From: Bacillota bacterium
GTDB taxonomy: Bacteria > Bacillota > Clostridia > Christensenellales > CAG-138
Assembly: GCA_023409435.1 (NCBI GenBank)
Contig: JAEYHP010000075.1
Location: forward strand, 1-24,341
Length of the DNA stretch: 24,341 nt
Direction of reading: 5' to 3'
Part shown: in pieces, positions 9,345-16,253 of the stretch
Layout: every line of letters begins with the position of its first letter
Position numbering within the stretch: the first letter of the stretch is position 1
Translations under genes and position numbers: made by a program
Notes under the pieces: generated by a model
Seen by the model: only the letters and a program-made list of their open reading frames with translations
The model's database searches: none
Told to the model about the DNA's origin: nothing

Positions 9345-9430
9345 AGCGGTCACTTATCCCAAATGTTCTCATTACAGTATATTCTAAATTTTTGTTGGAT
9401 TATTCCGTCTGCTAATTTACTGCTGGCAAA
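9345..9430. repeat. Copy A of a diverged intergenic element shared with 23457-23537
   Basis: The stretch from AGCGGTCACT to GCTAATTTACTGCTGGCAA parallels AGCGGCTACT to GCTAATTTGCTGTTACCAA near 23457-23537, with similar internal spacing (66 against 61 bases between the two anchors). By eye identity is about 60-65 percent. Both copies are preceded by an AAAAAAGC tract. The two copies lie just outside the two IclR genes in the same orientation. Confidence 0.4.
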
Positions 9431-9581
9431 TAGAAGCGATTGCTACATGTGCTTGTTCATTTGTGGCTATCAAGAGGCGAGAAACGAGGCTTTTCTCAGA
9501 AAAACATGCATACCACCAAACACCCTTTTGGCAAGAATCGCTGGTAAGCTATCGTTTCCGCTCCCTCTGATGCTTCAGGAA

Positions 9582-10307
9582 TTAATAAATGCATTGCTGC
9601 TGAATCTGCTGTGCGCCATATAACAGACTTTCCAGATACAGGTTCTTGTTTTCCGGAGTCAGCCTGCTTTCCAATGTCGAAATGGAAAGCGATGCCATGA
9701 CATTGCCCATTACGTCTTTGAGCGGGACAGCCAAAGAAGCGCCACCCTTCACCCGTTCCCCTATGCTGACGGCATAACCCAGTTCCCGGGCTTCTTCCAC
9801 CGCCTGCAAAAGATCGGGCAGTTCCTCTTGCTTGAATATTCCCTGATCCACATAACGCGTCAATATACGTTCGCGCTCCCGGGATGTCAACCCCGCGGCA
9901 ATTACCTTACCTGTCGAACCCACAAACAGGGGGACGTTTGCCCCTATACGAACGCTACGCGTAATGGGCTGCGTCCCCTCAATACGATAGATGCATACCC
10001 TTTCATAACCGTTGAGCACATTGAGCGATATCGTTTCCTGCGTCCGCTCGTTTAATTCGCGCATTACCGGAATCGCGGCGTCTAGAACGCTCCGCTCCGC
10101 AATACCGCTTAAACCAAGGGATAACAGTTTGGGCGTAAGCGCGTACCCTTGCTTGGCATGGCGGCGTACGACCCCTTCCGCCTGAAGCGCCTGCAATATT
10201 CTGTGCACGGTGCTACGAGGGATACCCGTCCCCTCGCTGATCGAATCGATAGTAGCCGTGTCGGTGGCCGATATGCTCTCCAGCACAGTAAATGCCTTAT
10301 GAATCAT
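9582..10307 (-). CDS. IclR-family transcriptional regulator (IclR-1)
   Basis: 241 residues, the usual IclR length. The N-terminal winged helix-turn-helix covers about residues 1-65 (TIDSISEGTGIPRSTVHRIL). The C-terminal effector domain (about 75-240) holds the family pattern ERVCIYRIEG, PLFVGSTGKVIAAGL and SLAVPLKDVMGNVMASLSIS. I chose the ATG at 10305-10307 because GAGGT stands 8 bases upstream and the start then matches paralogue IclR-2; three in-frame ATGs farther upstream are possible. It is about 65 percent identical by eye to IclR-2 (22369-23097), so the cluster is bracketed by a duplicated regulator. It has its own promoter (next entry). The ligand is presumably the cluster's substrate or an intermediate; that is inference. 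Confidence 0.9.
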   Translation of the reverse strand: MIHKAFTVLESISATDTATIDSISEGTGIPRSTVHRILQALQAEGVVRRHAKQGYALTPKLLSLGLSGIAERSVLDAAIPVMRELNERTQETISLNVLNGYERVCIYRIEGTQPITRSVRIGANVPLFVGSTGKVIAAGLTSRERERILTRYVDQGIFKQEELPDLLQAVEEARELGYAVSIGERVKGGASLAVPLKDVMGNVMASLSISTLESRLTPENKNLYLESLLYGAQQIQQQCIY

Positions 10308-10372
10308 CGTCATATACCTCATATAAGACATCCCGAATGAGCGCCCCGGCTTCCCAAGATGTCATGGGGATT

Positions 10373-10425
10373 TCCCACCATATGGGACTACGACTGATTA
10401 TAATGCGTTTGTATACAAAATTCAA
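10373..10425 (-). promoter_or_regulatory. Promoter and operator-like sites of IclR-1
   Basis: On the minus strand TTGAAT (10420-10425) and TATAAT (10397-10402) are exactly 17 bases apart. The spacer contains the perfect palindrome TTTGTATACAAA (10408-10419). Just downstream, TCCCACCATATGGGA (10373-10387) holds 5-bp inverted arms TCCCA/TGGGA and the ATATGGGA box (10380-10387), which recurs at the same distance from the -10 of IclR-2. The -35 overlaps the stop codon of the MFS remnant. Autoregulation by IclR proteins is likely. Confidence 0.75.
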
Positions 10426-10687
10426 CCTGCTTTCCCGGGCATCCGCCTTTGCGCAAGTTTAGCCAGTATGACACCCGCTACACTGAACGCTCCGGCGATC
10501 AAAAAAGCAATGGTATAACTCCCATTGTTATACTCCTGCACTACGGCAGCCAAACGAGGGTCTGCAAAGGACGCCAATCCATATGCCAGAAACATGACGC
10601 CAAAATTGACCGGATATTGATCAACATGTTGACCGCCGGAAGAAGCCAACGTTTCTTTTCCAGATTCATGGTATTTATCTTTTTCAT
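10422..10687 (-). pseudogene. Remnant of an MFS transporter (oxalate/formate antiporter-like) with a large internal deletion
   Basis: Two pieces of one transporter are joined out of frame. The first piece starts at ATG 10685-10687, four bases after the AbrB stop with GGGGT six bases before the ATG, and reads MKKINTMNLEKKRWLL then PAVNMLIN. That is the usual start of OFA-type MFS proteins, which begin LEKKRW and then a first membrane helix. About 18 codons past the LEKK start the similarity jumps, in another frame, to the last two helices: NFGVMFLAYGLASF, then DPRLAAVV, AFLIAGAFSVAGVIL and the stop at 10422. An intact member has about 400 residues, so roughly 320 codons are missing. The scar still occupies an operon position after AbrB and supplies part of the IclR-1 promoter. 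A functional small protein from the 75-codon second frame is unlikely. Confidence 0.75.
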
Positions 10688-10691
10688 ATTG

Positions 10692-11693
10692 TTACCCCAG
10701 CATCAGCCCCGCGCACAGCGGCGCGAACAGCAGCACCAGGCCCAGCCGCAAAACCTGAAACACAATAACCTTCGCCGAATCCGCCTCCAGTTCCATTGAA
10801 AGAAGGACCGTAGGCGAAAGCCCCGCGGGCGAGGCTGCAAGCAGGCAAGTCCTTTTGTCCCAGCCCGAAATTTTATTTAGCGCCAAAGAAAGCAGCAGGC
10901 TGCCCCCTACGATTAGCACACACAACAGCAGCGCCGGGAGAAAATATTCGTCTATACGCAGCAGGCTATCTTTGGTAATACCCAGTCCTACCAACCCGCC
11001 CACGCCCATCTGAACAACACTCTGGAGGGTTTTATTTGGCTTCGCGCCTATTCCCCCCACCTTGGTATACAGCCCTACCGCCAGCATGGGTCCCACCATG
11101 GTTCCCGCCGGCACATGCAGGCTGGAGAACAAAAAAGCGGCTACGCTCCCCAATGCCAGCAATATCGCCCAGTCTATATATCCGGGCTTTCTGACCGTCT
11201 GCCTTTCTGTATCTGTACATATCGGCCCTGGTACCCGCCGCGCTAAGATAGGAATGAGCAGCATCGTAAGAAGCAGCCGTGAGGTCTGCAAAAACGCCAC
11301 GGCAACCCCGTCCGCATGATAATCCAGCGCCATCAGGGAGATCTCCGCAATGCCGCCCGGCATGGCCGCAAACAGCGCCGTGGCTTCATTTATCCCCGCT
11401 GCCGCCAATGCTTTTGCGGTCAGTATCGAGATCCCCATGATCCATACCGACGCCAACAGCACCTGCTTCCACATGCCATTGAGCTTTAAATTGAAGCGGA
11501 GACCCAGCATAATCCCCATGATTACCGACAGTATGGGTTTCAGCCATGCGGGCGGCGTTACCGGCCACCCTAAAATATTCGCTGCGCATATCGCTGCCAG
11601 CGGCCCCAATATCGCCGGCGTGGGAATTTTCAGTTTTAAAAACAGAAACCATCCGGCCGCGCACAGCCCTGAAAATAGCAACAGCTCCAACAA
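10692..11693 (-). CDS. AbrB-family (PF05145/COG3180-like) polytopic membrane protein, putative transporter
   Basis: 333 residues with about ten hydrophobic segments in two similar halves, as in the 'AbrB duplication' membrane family; this is not the DNA-binding AbrB. Typical stretches are PTPAILGPLAA (residues 24-34) and PAGTMVGPMLAVGLY in the second half, both with the inner-repeat GPL/GPM motif, plus AAMPGGIAEISLMA and AASPAGLSPTVLLS. Members often sit beside tripartite transporter genes, and some are annotated as ammonia monooxygenase-like or as regulators by mistake. Start is TTG at 11691-11693 with AAAGGG four bases before it; the TTG three bases on is equally possible. A strong hairpin lies just upstream. 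With TRAP present too, it may export a product or be a second importer. Substrate unknown. Confidence 0.8.
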   Translation of the reverse strand: MLELLLFSGLCAAGWFLFLKLKIPTPAILGPLAAICAANILGWPVTPPAWLKPILSVIMGIMLGLRFNLKLNGMWKQVLLASVWIMGISILTAKALAAAGINEATALFAAMPGGIAEISLMALDYHADGVAVAFLQTSRLLLTMLLIPILARRVPGPICTDTERQTVRKPGYIDWAILLALGSVAAFLFSSLHVPAGTMVGPMLAVGLYTKVGGIGAKPNKTLQSVVQMGVGGLVGLGITKDSLLRIDEYFLPALLLCVLIVGGSLLLSLALNKISGWDKRTCLLAASPAGLSPTVLLSMELEADSAKVIVFQVLRLGLVLLFAPLCAGLMLG

Positions 11694-11711
11694 GCAACCC
11701 TTTCATAGCAG

Positions 11712-11732
11712 TTCCCCGCCATAGGCGGGGAA
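11712..11732 (-). promoter_or_regulatory. Perfect 9-bp intercistronic hairpin before the AbrB-family gene
   Basis: TTCCCCGCC and GGCGGGGAA pair perfectly around a three-base loop. It lies in the 74-base gap after the last small-subunit gene and ends shortly before the AAAGGG ribosome site of the membrane protein. No T-run follows, so a processing or mRNA-stability element, or a partial attenuator, fits better than a terminator. Confidence 0.6.
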
Positions 11733-11767
11733 CAAATGATCTTTTGATATTCAGATACAATACGGCC

Positions 11768-12265
11768 CTAGAAGCTGCCGTCCTCCAGCCGGGAAGCCAT
11801 TGGGATCAGCCCGCCCGCCTTGAGCATTTCCCGCAGGAACGGGTCCACCGGCTTTGCTTGCAGCTCTTTGCCGTTCGTTTCATTTCGAATGAGCCCCGTT
11901 TCCATGTCCACGCTGAGAATATCGCCATCCTCAACGATACCGGTGATGCCGGGGCATTCCATCAGCGGCAGCCCTACCTCAAACGCATTGCGGTAAAACA
12001 GGCGCGACGCATATTCCACCACCACGCAGCCCACGCCAGTCGCTTTGATGGCTTTGGGCGCAACCGCCCGCCCAGAGGACTGCCCGAAATGCACGCCGGC
12101 CACCAGGACGTCCCCCGGCTGTACTTCCTTTGCAAAGGCCGGATTGTAATTTTCCAGCACATGCTTCGCCATTTCTTCCATTGTGCCGAGCGCGCGGTCC
12201 ACCCGCACGATCTGGTCGGTGGGAATATTGTCGCCGAATTTCCAGCAGCGTCCGCGATTCTCCAT
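11768..12265 (-). CDS. Aconitase-family small subunit (LeuD-like), tandem copy B
   Basis: 165 residues, the usual size of the swivel-domain subunit of isopropylmalate-dehydratase-type enzymes. It opens with the family motif GRCWKFGDNIPTDQIV (compare WKFGDxIxTDxI). The substrate loop reads GVHFGQSSGRAVAP where canonical members have NFGxxSSREHAP. Counted against that, the first Ser (catalytic in aconitase) and the Arg remain, while the second Ser is Gly and the Glu is Ala. Start ATG at 12263-12265 has AAAGGAG eight bases before it, overlapping the stop of copy A 14 bases upstream. It is roughly 70 percent identical by eye to copy A. The partner is presumably the cysteine-less large subunit at 12789-14051. 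The reaction is unknown; nothing suggests leucine biosynthesis. Confidence 0.87.
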   Translation of the reverse strand: MENRGRCWKFGDNIPTDQIVRVDRALGTMEEMAKHVLENYNPAFAKEVQPGDVLVAGVHFGQSSGRAVAPKAIKATGVGCVVVEYASRLFYRNAFEVGLPLMECPGITGIVEDGDILSVDMETGLIRNETNGKELQAKPVDPFLREMLKAGGLIPMASRLEDGSF

Positions 12266-12279
12266 ACCTAAAGCTCCTT

Positions 12280-12777
12280 TCACATGTTCCCTATGGTTTC
12301 CGCCATGGGAATGAGCCCTCCGGCATGGAGCATATTCACCAGAAAAGGATCCACCGCGCGGGCCTGCAAGGATTTCCCCGTGGTCTTGTTGGTGATGATC
12401 CCGCTTTCCATATCGGCTTCCACAATATCGCCATCCGCGACAATACCGGTGATGCCGGGGCATTCCATCAGCGGCAGCCCCACTTCGAATGCGTTGCGAA
12501 AGAACAGCCGCGACGCATATTCCACAATGACCACGCCGATGCCGGTGGCCTTGAGCGCCTTGGGCGCGACTGCCCGCCCGGAGGATTGGCCGAAGTGCAC
12601 GCCGGCCACTAGGATGTCACCGGGCTGCACTTCCTTTGCAAAAGCAGGGTTGTAATTCTCCAGGACGTATTTTCGCATCTCTTCGATTGTCAGAAGCACG
12701 CGTTCGGCGCGTACGATCTGGTCGGTGGGGACGTTGTCCCCGAACTTCCAGCAGCGCCCGCAGAATTTTGTTTGCAT
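12280..12777 (-). CDS. Aconitase-family small subunit (LeuD-like), tandem copy A
   Basis: 165 residues. It has the same architecture as copy B: GRCWKFGDNVPTDQIV at the start, then GVHFGQSSGRAVAP in the loop that reads SSREHAP in canonical enzymes, then EYASRLFFRNAFEVGLP and a C-terminal HAGGLIPM. The loop keeps the first Ser and the Arg but not the second Ser or the Glu. Start ATG at 12775-12777 is preceded by AAAGGAGG (5-base gap) directly after the stop of the large subunit, 11 bases away. The order large-A-B suggests that one large subunit can pair with either of two small subunits, or that all three form one complex. A recent-ish duplication is likely from the similarity. Confidence 0.88.
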   Translation of the reverse strand: MQTKFCGRCWKFGDNVPTDQIVRAERVLLTIEEMRKYVLENYNPAFAKEVQPGDILVAGVHFGQSSGRAVAPKALKATGIGVVIVEYASRLFFRNAFEVGLPLMECPGITGIVADGDIVEADMESGIITNKTTGKSLQARAVDPFLVNMLHAGGLIPMAETIGNM

Positions 12778-12788
12778 ACAGGCCTCCT

Positions 12789-14051
12789 TTACAGGTGCGC
12801 GCGGGGATCCGCAATGCACCCGTTGAGCGCGCTGGCCGCTACCGTATAAGCCGAGGCCAGGAACATGATGGCTTTGGGGCTGCCGTTGCGGCCCGGGAAG
12901 TTGCGCGCATGGGTGGAGACCATCGCCTCGTTCTCGGTCATGGCGCCCATGTTGATGGCCTGATTGCTTCCGGTGCTGGGCGGGAACCAGGTGCAGCCCG
13001 CGTCAAAGAGCGTTTCCACCAGCCCCTCCCGCACGGCTTGACTGAACACCTCACGGCTGGATGGCACAATATTGAACTTCACGCCGGGCGCGATGTGCTT
13101 GCCCTTCAATATCTGCGCCGCCTGCCGGATATCCTCGATGCGCCCGCCGCCGTGGCCGCCAAGCTCCGCCCATTGAACGGGCTTGCCGGAAAAGCCGCCG
13201 TTTACCGGCTGCAAATTCCCCAAAGTGGGAGAGGCCGCCACCTGCGGCTCCAGATTGCTGATGTCATAGCTCCACACGGCTTCATAGGCGCAATCTTCAT
13301 CCGACGTAAACACCTCGAAGGGTTCATCCGTGATGGATTTTACAAACGCGATCGTTTTGTCATCGGGGTCGATAAATGCGCATTTGCCGCCCACATCGAT
13401 GGTGATGAGCGGGAAGAGCCAACGGTCCCACACTTCAAGATCCTTAATGTACTGGCCCGTAAAGTGCAGCGCCCTGTATACCGCACCGCCCTCGCCGATC
13501 TGCCCCGTCAGCCAAAGCGCGACGTCGCGCGGCATAACGCCCGGCTTGGTATGGCCCGTGATTTCAATTTTGATGGTCTTTGGGACCATGAACCATGCCT
13601 TGCCGTAGGGCATCACGGTGGCCGCATGCGAATTGTTGCCCAAGCCCACCGCGAAGCAGCCCAGCGTGCCATGCACGGGGGTATGGCTGTCGCTGCCCAC
13701 CACGATGGTGCCCGGGCGGACCATGCCACGGCGCACGCCTACGTGATGGATGTTGCCAGAGCCGCAATCGTAAAGCCGGGTACCGTATTTCTTGGCAAAA
13801 TCGCGGCAGCGTTCCAGCACCTTTGCGCGTTCCTCGGTAGGCGGCGAAAAATGGTGGTCAAATACGAAAGCGGTACGGTCCGGGTAACGGATGGTCTTCT
13901 TGACTTCTTTTTCAAACACATTGGCCGTGATGTAACCCGACAGGTCATGCATCAGCTGCGTATCCACATTGGCCACCACCACGTCCCCCGGCGCTACGCT
14001 TTCACGCCCGCTCGCCTTGGCCAGTATCTTTTCAATCATATTCATTGGCAT
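12789..14051 (-). CDS. Aconitase-family large subunit (LeuC-like) lacking all three Fe-S cysteines
   Basis: 420 residues from ATG 14049-14051, chosen because AGAGGAAG stands 6 bases upstream; an in-frame ATG at 14081 has no ribosome site. The fold is clearly LeuC/homoaconitase-like: MIEKILAKASGRESVAPGD at the N-terminus, VVGSDSHTPVHGTLG with the conserved DSH, and KAIMFLASAYTVAASALNG at the end. In the paralogue at 16757-18007 the cluster ligands lie in GTCTNGR and NCGPC. Here those stretches read GHGGGR and STGSN, so Cys becomes His300, Thr360 and Asn363. A normal [4Fe-4S] cluster cannot form. The protein may use a mononuclear metal, act without metal, or be a structural partner. All flanking signature regions are intact, so it is not a decaying pseudogene. 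It stands 11 bases before small subunit A. Confidence 0.88.
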   Translation of the reverse strand: MPMNMIEKILAKASGRESVAPGDVVVANVDTQLMHDLSGYITANVFEKEVKKTIRYPDRTAFVFDHHFSPPTEERAKVLERCRDFAKKYGTRLYDCGSGNIHHVGVRRGMVRPGTIVVGSDSHTPVHGTLGCFAVGLGNNSHAATVMPYGKAWFMVPKTIKIEITGHTKPGVMPRDVALWLTGQIGEGGAVYRALHFTGQYIKDLEVWDRWLFPLITIDVGGKCAFIDPDDKTIAFVKSITDEPFEVFTSDEDCAYEAVWSYDISNLEPQVAASPTLGNLQPVNGGFSGKPVQWAELGGHGGGRIEDIRQAAQILKGKHIAPGVKFNIVPSSREVFSQAVREGLVETLFDAGCTWFPPSTGSNQAINMGAMTENEAMVSTHARNFPGRNGSPKAIMFLASAYTVAASALNGCIADPRAHL

Positions 14052-14102
14052 TGCAGACTTCCTCTTTTCTTCGTAATCCATATCCCTGCGTTTCCGGCGG
14101 CA

Positions 14103-15131
14103 TCAGATGTCCGTCAGCAAAACGGCGCCGTTTTCTTCCATGCGCGCCATATCCTCTATCATGACGCCTTCGCCGCGCAGCCGCACCGAGAAAATCTGCC
14201 CTGCCGCGAGCTTCGTGCTCCCCTGGGGTTCCCAGGCCGGATGGTCGCTGCGTATGTAGGTGCACAGCATTACTTCAAAGCCTTCCGCCTCATATGCATA
14301 GGACGTATTGCCGGGCTTCAGGGCCGCGAGTATCTTGCCGCGCGCCGCAAACGCCGCGGCGTTGCGGGAAGCGTGCGTATTGCGCATGACGGCTATCCAC
14401 TCTCCCAAGTACTGCAGCTGCACATACAGCGTCCAAGGGCCCTTTTCCACGCGGTCCGGCGCTTTCATAAACGTCAGCTCCGCATCCGCGGCCAAAAGAA
14501 GCGCATCCATGGCGCCTGCCGTGCGGCAGGCGTATTCCACATCCGCCGCCACGACCTGCTGGGTCCGTCCATCCTCGGCGGCATTGGCAGACGCACTTGC
14601 GATGGCAGGCTTCATCAGCGCAATACCTTTAAGCAGCGTATCGCGGTATCCCGCATCGCGCTGCGACATCTGCGCTTTTGCCGCCTCCTGCATCCACACC
14701 GCGCGGTAGCCCGCCGCCTCTATGGCCGCCCGCATGCTTTCGGGGAAATACGCCCCGATCATGCCGATGGCTGTACCCTTGGGATAGTTTTCTGTCAGGT
14801 GGGTGACCATGGCCTTATTGACCGCGGGACCTGCCGCCGTAATTTTTTCCCGCGGTACCCCGCTCATCATTTCCACCCAGAAGTTGACGCGCGCGGTCAT
14901 GCTGGAAACGATGGAGCGGTCCCCGTTTTTGTTCAGCACGCAGGTGGCCGCCGACCAGTAAGGCCCGAGGTTGGCATAGTAATGAAGTTCGTCGGCAGTG
15001 GCGACGTCGCCGTAGATCACCGCGGCTTCCACGCCGTATTGTTCGAAAGTGCCGATCAGCACGTCGCGGCGCTTTGCAAGCAACTCATCCGGCACCAGGG
15101 CCGCGTTGCGTTCCATATATCCACGTTTCAT
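14103..15131 (-). CDS. Degenerate M24 (creatinase/prolidase-fold) protein
   Basis: 342 residues from ATG 15129-15131 (GAGGAGGG six bases upstream). It has a prolidase-like N-terminal domain (about 1-150) and a shortened 'pita-bread' domain (about 165-342). Aligned by motif, the stretch usually ending LVLIDLG is TLYVQLQ, the SDITRT motif is AVMRNT, the GHGIG histidine motif is absent, and the Glu in GMVFTIEPG is Arg317 (GQIFSVRLRG). Only the Glu of the last motif remains (E326, VMIEDM). A dinuclear metal site cannot form, so it is not an aminopeptidase. It may be a metal-free C-N hydrolase like creatinase, or a partner of the M24 protein encoded 13 bases upstream. It is shorter than most members but reads as an intact frame. 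Confidence 0.75.
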   Translation of the reverse strand: MKRGYMERNAALVPDELLAKRRDVLIGTFEQYGVEAAVIYGDVATADELHYYANLGPYWSAATCVLNKNGDRSIVSSMTARVNFWVEMMSGVPREKITAAGPAVNKAMVTHLTENYPKGTAIGMIGAYFPESMRAAIEAAGYRAVWMQEAAKAQMSQRDAGYRDTLLKGIALMKPAIASASANAAEDGRTQQVVAADVEYACRTAGAMDALLLAADAELTFMKAPDRVEKGPWTLYVQLQYLGEWIAVMRNTHASRNAAAFAARGKILAALKPGNTSYAYEAEGFEVMLCTYIRSDHPAWEPQGSTKLAAGQIFSVRLRGEGVMIEDMARMEENGAVLLTDI

Positions 15132-15144
15132 CGTATTCCCTCCT

Positions 15145-16248
15145 CTACTCCGCCTGGAACAGCTTCCGCTCGGTCGTCGAAAGCATGCGATAGCCATCGT
15201 TGGTGACGACCACCGGGTCTCCAAACACCATGTAACCGGTATCGGGATGGTAGGTATTGGGATGGATTACGATCACCATGCCCTCGTCCACGATAAAATC
15301 GATCCCTTCGTTTACCGTCGGGTCCTCGTCCAGGTGCATGCCGTGGCCGTGCCCGCGCACGCGGGTGTACTTGGGAGCGGTATACTCGCCGAAGCCGTAT
15401 TTGCGGAACACATCGTTCTCGGCTTTGGCTACGTCGTTGATATTGACACCGGGTTTCAATGCGGCAAGGCCCGCCTCTTCCGCCTCCTTAAACAGGTCGA
15501 ACACACGCAGTTGGTCCGCGCTGGGCTTGCCCTTTACCACCGTGCGGCAGATCTGGCACCACCAGCCGTCGAGTTGCGGCGTTAGCTCCGTCAGCACCAG
15601 GTCGCCCGGTTTTGCCGTCCTGTTCTGCGGAGGCGTCATGCCGAACACTTCCTTTTGCCCGGTGGAAATCAGCATGAAGTTGTCCTCGGCACCCATCTTT
15701 TTCAATGCGTATTCAACTTCGGCAACGATCTGGAATTCATTGAGCCCGCGGGAGATCGCATCCACAAAAACGGGGAAGGCACGGTCTGCAAGGTTCACCG
15801 CCGCCCGCAGGCATTCCACCTCTTCGGGCGTTTTGCGGTAACGAATTTTCTCAATAGCGCCTTCTGCTCCCGTCATCTCCGCTCCGGCTTCGCGGATGGC
15901 CTTTGCGAATACCGCCGGAAGCAGGCCGCCGCTGGATATGCCGATCCGGCGGACGCCCTCATCCGCAAGCAATTTGCCTAAAGCTGCGCCGTTGTCGTTG
16001 GCGGGTAAAAACGCGGCGATACCAGTAAGCGCCTTCTTCGCGCGCATACTATCATAGGGAGAAGACAGCAACACATAGAATGCGTCCTTCCCGCGCAGAT
16101 AGAGCACCATCGCGTTGGGTCCGTAAAAATTTACACCGGTCAAGTACCGGAAATTTTCCTTACGCCAGGCGCAGCTGTAGGCCAGCACCGCCTCCAAATC
16201 TCCATCCTGCGCTATTTGGCGCAGGATGGCTTGTTTCCTGCTCTGCAT
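15145..16248 (-). CDS. Metal-ligand-deficient M24 protein, creatinase/ectoine-hydrolase-like
   Basis: 367 residues from ATG 16246-16248, five bases after the stop of the preceding small subunit. The N-terminal domain covers about 1-135 and the pita-bread domain about 140-360. M24 peptidases bind two metals with Asp, Asp, His, Glu, Glu. Here the five positions read E221 (VLTEL), Q232 (CQICRT), H300 (RGHGHGMH, kept), H329 (VIHPNTY in place of EPG) and G343 (VFGD in place of IED). Loss of ligands with the His retained is known for creatinase, and ectoine hydrolase DoeA is another M24-fold amide/C-N hydrolase. A C-N hydrolase acting on an amide, amidine or cyclic substrate is therefore more likely than a peptidase. 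Annotation as Xaa-Pro peptidase would mislead. Substrate unknown. Confidence 0.82.
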   Translation of the reverse strand: MQSRKQAILRQIAQDGDLEAVLAYSCAWRKENFRYLTGVNFYGPNAMVLYLRGKDAFYVLLSSPYDSMRAKKALTGIAAFLPANDNGAALGKLLADEGVRRIGISSGGLLPAVFAKAIREAGAEMTGAEGAIEKIRYRKTPEEVECLRAAVNLADRAFPVFVDAISRGLNEFQIVAEVEYALKKMGAEDNFMLISTGQKEVFGMTPPQNRTAKPGDLVLTELTPQLDGWWCQICRTVVKGKPSADQLRVFDLFKEAEEAGLAALKPGVNINDVAKAENDVFRKYGFGEYTAPKYTRVRGHGHGMHLDEDPTVNEGIDFIVDEGMVIVIHPNTYHPDTGYMVFGDPVVVTNDGYRMLSTTERKLFQAE

Positions 16249-16253
16249 ATGTG

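Larger units (their letters stand above)
8691..9581. other. 891-base gene-poor region between the SLH gene and IclR-1
   Basis: No open frame here shows a recognisable family, a good ribosome site or conserved motifs. The left 100 bases should carry the SLH gene promoter on the minus strand; no clear -35/-10 pair is visible. The 11-base arms CCCAATAAATC (8741-8751) and GATTTATTGGG (8831-8841) form a perfect inverted repeat around 79 bases. Listed separately are a GC-rich block, a hairpin and an element shared with the far flank of the cluster. I see nothing definable between about 9100 and 9315. Confidence 0.5.

Noticed and set aside
11768..14051. Dimethylmalate dehydratase of nicotinate fermentation
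   Set aside because: That pathway also needs enamidase, methyleneglutarate mutase and methylitaconate isomerase, none of which appears; the missing cysteines also argue against it.
12636..15206. 856-codon open frame on the plus strand across the second large-subunit and M24 genes
   Set aside because: It is antisense to three well-supported genes, rich in His, Arg and Gly as expected from the reverse of GC-rich codons, and matches no family.
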